From: Sphingomonadaceae bacterium
GTDB taxonomy: Bacteria > Pseudomonadota > Alphaproteobacteria > Sphingomonadales > Sphingomonadaceae
Assembly (NCBI GenBank): GCA_025359445.1
Contig: JANYGB010000031.1
Span: forward strand, 1 to 64,000
Direction of reading: 5' to 3'
DNA length: 64,000 nt
Shown piece after piece: positions 37,730-46,430 of this stretch; the stretch's first letter is position 1; every line of letters begins with the position of its first letter. The position numbers were made by a program, and so were the translations under genes. Under the pieces are notes generated by a model, which worked only from the letters and a program-made list of their open reading frames with translations, did no database searches and had not been told where the DNA came from.

Positions 37730-38737
37730 ATGTCCAATCTCTTCAGGATTTTCATCGGGTGCGTTCTAGCTGCTCTGCCAGCGCCGGCGCTGGCAGAGGT
37801 TTGCACGCCGCAACGCAAAGCAGTTGTCCTGCAGCTGCCTGGATTTTCCAGTCCGGGCGAAATATCACTCCCGCCGCGCGGTGTCGCGGTCCGCGGAATG
37901 TTGGTCCTTTTTGGAGGATCCGACGTCGCCGACATGGACGGTGCCGTCGCGGGAGTGGACGGGGCCGTCGTCTCGCGTCCCATGAAGCAAATCGCGCAGC
38001 GCTTGGCCTGCGCTGGCTTCGCATCGCTGCGCTTTAACAAATGCTATGTGACCGGGCCCACGTCCGTTGACCGTGAAAAGTTCGATGCACTCAGCGGACC
38101 CGATTTTGCAGCTGATGGTCGCTCCGCGTTGGCTTACGATCGCCAACAGCCGACATTAGGCAAGTTGCCGTTGGGGCTGGTCGGTTGGAGCGAAGGGACC
38201 ACAGTGGCTTTGGCGGTTGCAACTGGCGATCCTTCGGTCCGCGCATTACTGCTCATGGCGCCAGTGGTGGATGCACCCGCACGCGTTGCACAGTTGCAAT
38301 ACGGCCGGATCGGGAAGCCTTATCTGACGCGTTATGCAGTTGATGGTGCGCTCGATGCAGATGCGATCGCTCGGGCGGATGCGGGATCTGGCGGCGTGCT
38401 GGCACATATTTTTGTGCGGATGTTTCGCGGGTTTCGGCCGGGCGAACGGGTGAACCCGCTGCTCGATAGTAACAAGGACGGTCGCATCAGCTTTGCCGAA
38501 GCAGATCCCGTTATCGCTGCGTGGTATGCCGACGGCCCCGATAGCGGCTTGGGCAGTTCGTCGACGGCGCGCTCGCTCAAGGGCGTTGCGGATGGCTTCA
38601 CGCCGCAAACACCACCGATTTTGATTTTGCAAGGATTGAACGATTCGATGATTGGACCCGAAGCTGCGCAGGCGTTTGCTGCGCTCCACAAAGTCCGCCT
38701 GCTCTCATATGCCGGGCTAGGTCATTCGTTGGGGTGA
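37730..38737 (+). CDS. Exported alpha/beta hydrolase, apparent C-terminal frameshift
   Basis: This protein has a signal peptide (FRIFIGCVLAALPAPALA, start ATG 37730) and an alpha/beta hydrolase fold of the dienelactone-hydrolase-like type: nucleophile elbow GLVGWSEGTTVAL, late acid region ILQGLNDSMIGPEAA and the His in LGHSLG. A canonical EF-hand loop (DSNKDGRISFAE) is inserted before the last third. The frame stops right after LGHSLG, just after a run of four G (38731-38734). The alternative frame continues for about 31 codons with a helix-like ending (DDMAGWLQKTLRK) to a stop at 38827-38829, so a single-base deletion is likely. All three catalytic parts lie before it. Confidence 0.8.
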   Translation: MSNLFRIFIGCVLAALPAPALAEVCTPQRKAVVLQLPGFSSPGEISLPPRGVAVRGMLVLFGGSDVADMDGAVAGVDGAVVSRPMKQIAQRLACAGFASLRFNKCYVTGPTSVDREKFDALSGPDFAADGRSALAYDRQQPTLGKLPLGLVGWSEGTTVALAVATGDPSVRALLLMAPVVDAPARVAQLQYGRIGKPYLTRYAVDGALDADAIARADAGSGGVLAHIFVRMFRGFRPGERVNPLLDSNKDGRISFAEADPVIAAWYADGPDSGLGSSSTARSLKGVADGFTPQTPPILILQGLNDSMIGPEAAQAFAALHKVRLLSYAGLGHSLG

Positions 38738-38832
38738 CACCCTCTGCGCAGGAAGATGGCTTGCTGCCAGTCGTCGTACAGCCGCTAGATGATATGGCGG
38801 GCTGGCTGCAGAAAACCTTGCGCAAATAGGAC

Positions 38833-41691
38833 CTAGTGCGCCGCGCCCCAGCTTGCCCCGGTGCCGATCTCCACGCCGAGCGGAACGTCCAGCTTGACCA
38901 TCGGCTCGGCGGCCCCGGCCATGACCGCGCGGATGACTTCACTGGCGGCCGCGACGTCGGCTTCGGGCAGTTCGAAAACCAGTTCATCGTGGACCTGCAG
39001 CAGCATCTGAACATGGCCCAGTCCTGCCGCTTCGAGCGCCGGGACCATCCGCACCATCGCGCGTTTGATGATATCGGCGGCGGTGCCCTGGATCGGGGCA
39101 TTGATCGCGGCGCGTTCCGAGCCGGAACGCTCGTTGGGGTTTTGCGAGTTGATCCGCGGGAACCACGTCTTGCGGCCAAACAGCGTCCGCGAATAGCCGC
39201 AGCCCCGCACAGCTTCGAGCGTTGCGTGGATGTAGTTGCGGATGCCCGGGAAGCGTTCGAAATAGCGGTCGATCATCGCTTGGGCTTCGTCCGACGAGAC
39301 CCCGAGCCGGCCGCCAAGGCCCCAGCGCGAAATGCCGTAAAGGATCGCGAAGTTGATCGTCTTGGCGCGGCCGCGGGTATCGCGGTTGACCTCGCCGAAC
39401 ATTTCCATCGCGGTGCGCGCGTGGATGTCCTCGCCCGCTGCAAATGCGTCCTTGAGCGAAGGCACATCGGCCATGTGCGCAGCGAGCCGCAACTCGATCT
39501 GGCTGTAATCGGCGGCGAGCAGCACGTTGCCTGGCTCGGCAACAAACGCATCGCGGATCTGCCGGCCCAGTTCGGTGCGGATCGGGATGTTCATCAGGTT
39601 AGGATCGGTCGAAGACAAGCGGCCGGTCTGCGCCCCGACCAGGCTGTAGCTGGTATGGACGCGCCCGGTGCGCGGGTTGATCGCGGCTTGCAGCGCCTCG
39701 GTATAAGTCGAACGCAGCTTTGACAGCTGGCGCCATTCGAGCACTTCGGTGGCGAATTCGGCACCTTCGCCCGCCAGCCGCTCGAGCACTGATTGGTCAG
39801 TCGAATATTGCCCCGATTTGCCCTTCTTGCCGCCCTTGTAACCAAGCTTGTCGAACAAAACGTCGCCGAGCTGCTTGGGGCTGCCGATGGTGAAGGTCTG
39901 CCCGGCGCCAAGATAAATCTCCTGCTCGAGCGCAGCGATGGCGGCGGCAAAGGTGGTTGAAAGCCCGGCCAAGGCCTCGCGGTCGACTTTGACCCCAGCG
40001 CGCTCCATCGCCGCGACCACCGGGATCAGCGGGCGGTCGACCCGCTGGTAAATTCGCGTCGCGGCCTCTTCGCTGAGCCGCGGTTTGAGCGCGCGGTGCA
40101 GCCGCCAGGTTACCTCGGCATCCTCGGCGGCGTATTCGGTCGCCCGGTCGAGCGGCACTTCGCCGAACCGGATCAGTTTTTTGCCGGTGCCGCAAACGTC
40201 CTTGAAGGTCAGCGTGGTGTGGCCAAGATGGCGCGTGGAAAGCTCATCCATCCCGTGGCCGCCGCCGATCCCGTCCTCGCTGCGTCCGGCGTCGAGATCG
40301 AAGCTCATCACCATGGTATCGTCGATCGGCGCGATATTGATCCCATGCCGCGCCAGGATGTTGATGTCGTATTTGATGTTCTGCCCGATCTTGAGTACCG
40401 CATCGCTTTCGAGCAGCGGTTTCAGAATCGCCAGCGCATCGGCCATTTGTACCTGCTCGGGGGTCTGCGCAAACATGTCGGTCCCGCCGTGCGCCAGCGG
40501 AATGTAGCAGGCGTCCCCCGCGCCGAGCGCCAGGCTTACTCCGGCGAGGTCCGCCCGCATCGCATCGAGCGCGGTCGTCTCGGTGTCGATTGCGACCAGC
40601 CGTGCTGTCATTGCCCGGTCGACCCAGCTTTGCAGTGCTGCTGCGGTTTGGACGCATTCGTAAGCCGAGCGGTCGATCGGTGGCAGTTCGGGCAAGGGTT
40701 GGCGCGAGGTCTCGCCGACCGTTGCTACGGATCCTGCAACTACCGCCTTGAACGGCTGCAGATCGGTGCGGCGTTCCGGGCTGCCGCGCCCGTCGCCCAG
40801 CCGCTTCAAAAGGCTGGTAAAACCGTGCCTGGTCAGGAACGCGGCCAAGGGATCGGGCGGGATCGCACCGAGCTTGAAATCGTCGATTGCGATGGGCAGC
40901 GGGCAATCTTCCTTGAGCGCCACCAGAATCCGGCTGAGCCGCGCCATATCGGCCTGTTCGATCAGGCTTTCCTGCATCTTGCTCGGCTTCATCGTTGGCG
41001 CAGCGGCGAGCGCGGCTTCGAGGTTGCCGTATTCCTGGATCAATTTGGTCGCGGTTTTGGGCCCGATCCCGCGGATGCCGGGGACGTTGTCGACCGCGTC
41101 GCCCATCAGCGCGAGCACATCGCCGACCAGATCGGGGGCAACGCCGAATTTCTCCATCACTTCGGGAATATCGATCCGCACATTCTTCATCGTATCGAGC
41201 ATGTCGACGCAGCCGCCCCCCCCACCTTCGACGTCTGGGCCGCATTTGCCGACCAGCTGCATCAAATCCTTGTCCGATGACACGATGGTGACGTCCCAGC
41301 CGCGCGCAGTGGCGGCGCGGGCGTAAGACGCGATCATGTCGTCAGCCTCGACATTGTCCTCTTCGATCAGCGGCAGCGAGAACGCGCGGGTCGCATCGCG
41401 GATCAGCGGAAACTGCGGGACAAGGTCTTCGGGCGGAGGCGGGCGGTTGGCCTTGTACTTGTCATAAAGATCGTTGCGAAACGACTTCGAACTCTTGTCG
41501 AGGATCACCGCCAGATGGGTCGGTCCGTCAGCCTTGTTGAGATCATCAGCCAGCTTCCACAGCATTGTGGTGTAACCGTAAACCGCGCCAACGGGCGTGC
41601 CCTGCGGGTCAGTCAATGGCGGTAGCCGGTGGTAAGCGCGGAAAATATACGCCGATCCGTCGACCAGGTAGAGATGCTGCTTGCCGTCCAT
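38833..41691 (-). CDS. polA: DNA polymerase I
   Basis: This 952-residue enzyme fills gaps and removes RNA primers. All three domains are present: 5'-3' exonuclease (about 1-290, with DKDLMQLV and GDAVDNVPGIRGIGPKTA), 3'-5' proofreading exonuclease (about 340-530, with intact VAIDTETTALD, IGQNIKYDINIL and YAAEDAEVTW), and polymerase (motif A LLAADYSQIELRLAAH, the O-helix RGRAKTINFAILYG, motif C QVHDELVFELP). Proofreading residues are kept, unlike in Taq-like enzymes. It is convergent with the hydrolase gene, whose out-of-frame end at 38829 lies four bases away. Confidence 0.97.
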   Translation of the reverse strand: MDGKQHLYLVDGSAYIFRAYHRLPPLTDPQGTPVGAVYGYTTMLWKLADDLNKADGPTHLAVILDKSSKSFRNDLYDKYKANRPPPPEDLVPQFPLIRDATRAFSLPLIEEDNVEADDMIASYARAATARGWDVTIVSSDKDLMQLVGKCGPDVEGGGGGCVDMLDTMKNVRIDIPEVMEKFGVAPDLVGDVLALMGDAVDNVPGIRGIGPKTATKLIQEYGNLEAALAAAPTMKPSKMQESLIEQADMARLSRILVALKEDCPLPIAIDDFKLGAIPPDPLAAFLTRHGFTSLLKRLGDGRGSPERRTDLQPFKAVVAGSVATVGETSRQPLPELPPIDRSAYECVQTAAALQSWVDRAMTARLVAIDTETTALDAMRADLAGVSLALGAGDACYIPLAHGGTDMFAQTPEQVQMADALAILKPLLESDAVLKIGQNIKYDINILARHGINIAPIDDTMVMSFDLDAGRSEDGIGGGHGMDELSTRHLGHTTLTFKDVCGTGKKLIRFGEVPLDRATEYAAEDAEVTWRLHRALKPRLSEEAATRIYQRVDRPLIPVVAAMERAGVKVDREALAGLSTTFAAAIAALEQEIYLGAGQTFTIGSPKQLGDVLFDKLGYKGGKKGKSGQYSTDQSVLERLAGEGAEFATEVLEWRQLSKLRSTYTEALQAAINPRTGRVHTSYSLVGAQTGRLSSTDPNLMNIPIRTELGRQIRDAFVAEPGNVLLAADYSQIELRLAAHMADVPSLKDAFAAGEDIHARTAMEMFGEVNRDTRGRAKTINFAILYGISRWGLGGRLGVSSDEAQAMIDRYFERFPGIRNYIHATLEAVRGCGYSRTLFGRKTWFPRINSQNPNERSGSERAAINAPIQGTAADIIKRAMVRMVPALEAAGLGHVQMLLQVHDELVFELPEADVAAASEVIRAVMAGAAEPMVKLDVPLGVEIGTGASWGAAH

Positions 41692-41970
41692 CGCGTAACG
41701 TTAGCAGGTGCTTGGAGCGGTTGTAAGGCCCCGTTTTGCTCGCGATTCGTGATTGCCCGCAGTGGTCATGGACTTGCCATATTTGCATGGCAGGTACAGA
41801 ACAGCGCAGATTCACGCGGGCTTGAATCGATCCGGCGACTATCGCTTGCTTCGTGGCATGAAGGTGACTATTTGAGCGATGAAGTCTACCGTCTTGGTTG
41901 GCTTTCCGTTCGGTATGCCTGGAAATCAGGCAACCGTACGTGGTCCACTCGCTGTTCAAGGAATACATTC

Positions 41971-42252
41971 ATGCGCAAGATCATTCTCGCTGCCGTTGTT
42001 GCCAGCGCCGCTCTCAGCCTTTCGGCTTGCAAGAAGGATGCTGATGACGTTGCAGTCGTCGCTTCCGACACCGTAACCGATGCCGCCGCAATGGGTGCCG
42101 AAGCCGGCACTGCTGCTGCCGACGCTGGTGCAGCTGCTGCGAACGCCGTCTCGACCGCTGCTGCTTCGGCTAGCACCGCTGCTTCGGATTCCGTGAAGGA
42201 AGCCGGCGACGCCGCTGCCAAGGCTGCTTCGGACGCTTCGACGAAGATGTAA
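41971..42252 (+). CDS. Ala-rich small lipoprotein
   Basis: This 93-residue protein starts with a lipoprotein signal (RKIILAAVVASAALSLSAC, lipobox LSAC) and continues with a low-complexity sequence of Ala, Asp, Ser and Val, with few charged residues until the KEAGDAAAKAASDASTK end. The pattern of Ala at helix-compatible spacing suggests one long amphipathic helix, as in entericidin- or Lpp-like proteins, but I recognise no family. ATG 41971 is taken because it starts the signal peptide. It is followed by an intrinsic terminator and so is probably transcribed alone. Confidence 0.82.
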   Translation: MRKIILAAVVASAALSLSACKKDADDVAVVASDTVTDAAAMGAEAGTAAADAGAAAANAVSTAAASASTAASDSVKEAGDAAAKAASDASTKM

Positions 42253-42276
42253 TCTTCGCCGACAGGCATAAGATTT

Positions 42277-42310
42277 GGGGCGCCGGGGCAACCTGGTGCC
42301 CCTTTTCTTT
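42277..42310 (+). terminator. Intrinsic terminator after Ala-rich lipoprotein gene
   Basis: The stem GGGGCGCC (42277-42284) pairs with GGTGCCCC (42295-42302) with one G-U pair; a 10-base loop and TTTTCTTT follow. It lies 24 bases after the lipoprotein stop codon. Confidence 0.75.
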
Positions 42311-42395
42311 GCGGTCCGCACGTGCAGCTTGATCTTGTTTAATCGCCCAATTAACACCGCTCGTGCTGGCGCAAGGGCCGGCAGGAGGGTGCGGC

Positions 42396-43751
42396 GTGAC
42401 CACTTCCCCGGCCCACAGCCAGACTGACGTGTTATTCTGCGGACTGACAACCGCGCTCGCTCGGGTGGGCCTGCCTGCGCCTACCGGGCTTGAGCGCTTG
42501 TCAGGCGGCGCCAATATGGAAAGCTGGCGGTTCAGCGCGGACGAGACACCGTGCGTGCTGCGCCGCGCGCCGACGCTGGAAATGATGGCCGGCCGCGCGC
42601 TCAATCACGCTGGAGAAGCTGCCTTGATCCGCGCTGCGCGGGCCGCTGGAGTGACTGCGCCCGATGTGCTGGTCGAACTGCAACCCGCCGATGCGCTCGG
42701 CTCTGGCTACATCATGCGCTGCCTGCCGGGTACGCCCGATCCGACTGTCATTCTGGCCGGCGATCAGCCCGGCGCGTTGCTGGCTGACTTTGCGCGTGAG
42801 CTTGCCGCGATCCATGCCATCCCGGCTGCCGGACTGCCTGCCCCCACGATGGACACCGCCGCCGCGCTGGCCGAACTCAAAACCCGCTTTCTCAGTTATG
42901 GCGGTGACCGGCCGATCCTGGCTTTGGCGGTTTGCTGGCTTGAAGAAAATTTGCCTGCGCCGACCGCACCGCATTTGCTCCATGGCGATTTTCGCTTGGG
43001 CAACGTGCTGGTCGAGCATGGTCGCTTGACCGGCGTGCTCGACTGGGAACTGGCGCACCTTGGCGATCCGCACGAGGACCTGGCCTTCGGCTGCATGACC
43101 GTATGGCGCTTTGCCCGGCCTGATCGCCCGGCCTTTGGGCTGGGCACTGTCGATGCTTTCGTAGCGGCCTATGCCGAAGCGGGCGGAGTCTCATTCGAGC
43201 CGGCGCGGTTCCGGTTCTGGCTGGTTTACCGTACCCTGTGGTGGGCGCTGGGCTGCCTGCAAATGGGAGCCATGTGGCGCAGCGGGATTGATCGTTCGCA
43301 CGAGCGAGTGGTAGTGGCGCGACGCGCATCCGAGCAGGAGCTCGACCTGCTGCTGCTGCTTGAAACCCAGGCTCCTGCCGCCGAACGCGACCGGCCACTG
43401 CCACCTGCCATTGAGCAGGCCGCTCAGCCTCAAGGCGAGCCAAGCGGCGCGGAAATTCTGACCGCGGTGTCCGAATGGCTGTCTAGCGACATCAAGCCGC
43501 TGGTCAGCGGGCGCGGCAAGTTCGACCTCGCGGTGGCGCGCAATGCGTTGGGGATTGTCGCCCGCGAACTTGATCAGCGGCCCACCGCGAACGATGTCGC
43601 GCTGTCCGCCGATCTGCTCTCAGGCAGGGCGAGCCTCGCCACGCCCGGACTGTTATCGCAGTTGCGCCGCATGGCGCTGGGCAAACTGACCGCCGACATG
43701 CCGAAATACCCCGCCCTCGCGACCGCGTGGGCGCTCTGGGAAGGAACCTGA
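42396..43751 (+). CDS. Kinase-like (APH family) protein linked to acyl-CoA dehydrogenase
   Basis: This protein of about 451 residues has an aminoglycoside phosphotransferase/choline-kinase fold: RLSGGANMESWRF at the N-lobe, the catalytic loop HLLHGDFRLGNVLV (HxDxxxxN), and the metal-binding LDWELAHLGDPHEDLAF. A C-terminal helical extension of about 120 residues follows. Such APH-like proteins occur beside acyl-CoA dehydrogenases (as with human ACAD10/11), and the neighbour one base downstream is one; the ACAD11-type systems act on 4-hydroxy fatty acids through phosphorylation. GTG 42396 has GGAGG seven bases upstream; another GTG at 42363 is less well placed. Confidence 0.88.
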   Translation: MTTSPAHSQTDVLFCGLTTALARVGLPAPTGLERLSGGANMESWRFSADETPCVLRRAPTLEMMAGRALNHAGEAALIRAARAAGVTAPDVLVELQPADALGSGYIMRCLPGTPDPTVILAGDQPGALLADFARELAAIHAIPAAGLPAPTMDTAAALAELKTRFLSYGGDRPILALAVCWLEENLPAPTAPHLLHGDFRLGNVLVEHGRLTGVLDWELAHLGDPHEDLAFGCMTVWRFARPDRPAFGLGTVDAFVAAYAEAGGVSFEPARFRFWLVYRTLWWALGCLQMGAMWRSGIDRSHERVVVARRASEQELDLLLLLETQAPAAERDRPLPPAIEQAAQPQGEPSGAEILTAVSEWLSSDIKPLVSGRGKFDLAVARNALGIVARELDQRPTANDVALSADLLSGRASLATPGLLSQLRRMALGKLTADMPKYPALATAWALWEGT

Positions 43752-43752
43752 C

Positions 43753-45045
43753 ATGGACTTTGCAATTCCCGCCGACCTTACGGCCTACCTCGCCGAGCTC
43801 GACAAGTTCATCGCGGACGAGATCAAGCCGCTCCAGGCCCAGGACGACAACGAGCGCTTCTTCGATCATCGCCGCGAATATGCGCGGACCGATTTCGAGA
43901 ACCAGGGTCTGCCGCGCCATGAGTGGGAGATGCTGCTGCGCGAAGCCGGGATGCGCGCCGACAAAGCCGGGCACTGGCGTTTTTCCGCACCCAAGAAGTA
44001 CGGCGGCCAAGACGGTTCGAACCTGTGGATGGCAGTGATCCGCGACCGTTTTGCCGCGATGGGGCTGGGGCTACATAACGATCTGCAGAACGAGCATTCG
44101 ATCGTCGGCAACTTTCCCTTTGTCGCGATGTTCGAACATTTCGGTACGCCCGAACAGCAGGAGGAATTCATCCTGGGCGGGTTCGCGCGAACGCGCCGCG
44201 TTGCGTTTGGCCTGACCGAGCCCGATCACGGCTCGGATGCGACATTCATGGAAACCCGCGCGGTGCAGGAAATCCGCGATGGTGTGCCCGGCTGGCGGAT
44301 CGACGGGCGCAAGATGTGGATTACGGGCATGCACGTCGCCACGCATTGCGCTGCGTTTTGTCGCACGTCGGGCAAGGACGGCGAGGCCAAAGGGATCACC
44401 TGCCTGCTGGTCCCGGCGGACAACTCTGGCATGGTGGTGGACGAATATATGTGGACCTTCAACATGCCGACCGACCACCCGCGGATGCATTTCGAAGACT
44501 GCTGGGTGCCCGATTCTGCCATGCTTGGCGAAGAAGGGCGTGGATTGTCGATTGCGCAGAGCTTCGTTCACCAGAACCGCATCCGTCAGGCCGCCAGCTC
44601 GCTCGGTGCCGCAACGTACTGCGTCGAGGAATCGGTTAAGTATGCGCGGGAGCGTAAGCCGTTCGGGCAGGAACTGGCGCGCAACCAGGGGATCCAGTTT
44701 CCCTTGGTCGAGCTTGCCACCCAATGCGAAATGCTGCGCTCGATGATCTACAAGACCGCGTGGGAGATGGACCAGTTGCCGCATAAGGAAATTGAGCACC
44801 AACTTTCGGACAAGATCAGCATGTGCAATTATTACGCAAACCGGTTGGTCTGCGATGCTGCCGACCGGGCGATGCAGGTCCACGGCGGGATCGGCTATTC
44901 GCGCCACAAGCCATTCGAACACATCTTTCGCCACCACCGCCGCTACCGGATTACCGAGGGCGCTGAAGAAATCCAGATGCGCAAAGTCGGGGCGTACCTG
45001 TTCGGGTATCTCGGACCCCGCAAGGCGCTGTATGAGAAGGGTTGA
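43753..45045 (+). CDS. Acyl-CoA dehydrogenase family protein
   Basis: This FAD enzyme of 430 residues introduces a 2,3-double bond into an acyl-CoA or a related substrate. It has the N-terminal helical domain, the FAD-binding middle (VAFGLTEPDHGSDATFMETR and RIDGRKMWITGMH), and a C-terminal helical domain (VCDAADRAMQVHGGIGYSRH with the adenine-binding region; HRRYRITEGAEEIQMRKVG). It begins one base after the APH-like gene, so the pair is an operon in the style of ACAD10/11 fusions. That supports a joint role in unusual (such as hydroxylated) fatty-acid oxidation, an inference from human homologues. Confidence 0.93.
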   Translation: MDFAIPADLTAYLAELDKFIADEIKPLQAQDDNERFFDHRREYARTDFENQGLPRHEWEMLLREAGMRADKAGHWRFSAPKKYGGQDGSNLWMAVIRDRFAAMGLGLHNDLQNEHSIVGNFPFVAMFEHFGTPEQQEEFILGGFARTRRVAFGLTEPDHGSDATFMETRAVQEIRDGVPGWRIDGRKMWITGMHVATHCAAFCRTSGKDGEAKGITCLLVPADNSGMVVDEYMWTFNMPTDHPRMHFEDCWVPDSAMLGEEGRGLSIAQSFVHQNRIRQAASSLGAATYCVEESVKYARERKPFGQELARNQGIQFPLVELATQCEMLRSMIYKTAWEMDQLPHKEIEHQLSDKISMCNYYANRLVCDAADRAMQVHGGIGYSRHKPFEHIFRHHRRYRITEGAEEIQMRKVGAYLFGYLGPRKALYEKG

Positions 45046-45064
45046 AACCTAGATCATCGACATC

Positions 45065-45153
45065 CCGGCGCAAGCCGGGACCCAGCACGGAAAATAATGC
45101 TGTCGCATGGCGACGTCGTTGATTTGTTGGGACTGGGCCCCGGCCTGCGCCGG
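45065..45153. repeat. Dispersed inverted repeat after acyl-CoA dehydrogenase gene
   Basis: Arms CCGGCGCAAGCCGGGACCCAG, about 21 bases each (45065-45085 and 45133-45153), are inverted copies with 19 of 21 positions matching, around 47 bases. The element sits between convergent genes. This is another of the short intergenic repeats common in sphingomonads and could make a strong RNA hairpin at the 3' ends. Confidence 0.7.
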
Positions 45154-45184
45154 AGTGACGGTCGAGGTAGAAAATGGTCGCGGC

Positions 45185-46297
45185 TCAGTGCTGGACAGCC
45201 ACGCGGTAACCGCTGTTTTCAAACTGATAGCCGTCAAACAACGTGCGGGTGATCGCGGCGATCTTGGCATCGCGGCCGCCGTGGCCGCCCTGACCGGTGA
45301 CATAGATCGCCACGGCGTAGACCCGGCCGTCACCAGTCTGGATCAGGCCAACGTCACTTGACGTGTTCGACAGGGTGCCGGTCTTGTGCGCCACCACCAC
45401 ATCGCCGGGCAACTGCGAGCGCATCCGGTGCTTGCCGGTAACGCATTGTTCCATGGTGGCGAGCAAAAATCCGCGGCTGTTCGGGCTGAGCCATTGGCCC
45501 TGGTAAATTCCAGAGAGCAGTTGCGCCATCGCTTTGGGCGTTGCGCTATCGCGGCTGTCGATCATACGTGCAGGATCGTATTCGCCGTCGTCGCGCACCA
45601 AGGTGGCAATATCGCGATCAAGGTGCAGGCCCGTGTTGCCGCTTGCCCTCAGCCAGCGATTAACTGCCGGGGGACCGCCCACTGCGGCAAGTAGGGCATC
45701 GGTCGCGGAGTTGTCAGAATGGATCAGCGAGCGTTCGATCAGTTGCTGCCCGGTCATCATCGAACCAGCGCGAACCGGCGCGACCATGCTTGAAAACTTC
45801 TTCGACTTGACCGGAACCATCAGCGGATATCTGCCCGAGAGGCTGAGCCGGCCATGATCGACGGCATCGAGGAAGGTCGCGGCAATCGCGATCTTGCTGG
45901 TCGATGCCATCGGGAACGGCGTGTCACCCAGCACCATGACCGAGCGTCCGGTCGACAGGTCAATCGCGGCAACGCCAATCCGGCCGGAACTGCCGTCAGC
46001 CAGCGCGAACACTTGTGCGTCAAGCTGGCTGGCATAGGTTGTGGGCCGGGGCGAGGTAACAAACGGCCGCACCGACTGCGGCAGTGCCCGCTGAGCGGAT
46101 TGGGTGCGCGGCTGCACTTTGGGCAGGGCAACGCTTGCCGGCAGCTGCAACTGGGGCGCGCGTTGCGGTGCTGGTGCGATGAACGCGCGGTCAAATTCTG
46201 ATTGAAGCGAATCGGCGAATGCGGGAGTTATCGGTGCAAGCGCTGCCCCGGCCAGCATAAAGCTGGCAATCATCCGCGAAATCAGTCCCTTGGTCAT
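45185..46297 (-). CDS. Class A beta-lactamase-fold serine hydrolase, exported
   Basis: This protein has 370 residues with a signal peptide (MIASFMLAGAALAPITPAFA), a proline- and glutamine-rich linker (about 40-85) and a serine beta-lactamase/PBP fold. The SxxK motif is S132-T-S-K135, the SDN motif is 194-196 and the KTG motif is 305-307. In true class A enzymes the deacylating Glu166 sits in the omega loop (ExxLN), but the corresponding place here reads LDRDIATLVRD (226-236) with no such Glu. It may therefore bind a beta-lactam or peptide without efficient turnover and may be a cell-wall hydrolase or PBP-like protein. Resistance should not be assumed. Confidence 0.85.
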   Translation of the reverse strand: MTKGLISRMIASFMLAGAALAPITPAFADSLQSEFDRAFIAPAPQRAPQLQLPASVALPKVQPRTQSAQRALPQSVRPFVTSPRPTTYASQLDAQVFALADGSSGRIGVAAIDLSTGRSVMVLGDTPFPMASTSKIAIAATFLDAVDHGRLSLSGRYPLMVPVKSKKFSSMVAPVRAGSMMTGQQLIERSLIHSDNSATDALLAAVGGPPAVNRWLRASGNTGLHLDRDIATLVRDDGEYDPARMIDSRDSATPKAMAQLLSGIYQGQWLSPNSRGFLLATMEQCVTGKHRMRSQLPGDVVVAHKTGTLSNTSSDVGLIQTGDGRVYAVAIYVTGQGGHGGRDAKIAAITRTLFDGYQFENSGYRVAVQH

Positions 46298-46430
46298 GTG
46301 TGTTGTGTTAGCCCAAACATGCTTTCTGTTTGGCTAATGGACCCGCAACCGCATAGCTTCACGCGACGAACCGCGCGAAATGTGCGGGGAGGCGAGTATT
46401 ATGTGGGAACCCCTAACGGAAACCTTCAGG

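Noticed and set aside
40096..41280. Long antisense ORF of 394 codons over polA
   Set aside because: It is a GC-rich shadow of the well-supported polA frame and has no domain or signal of its own.
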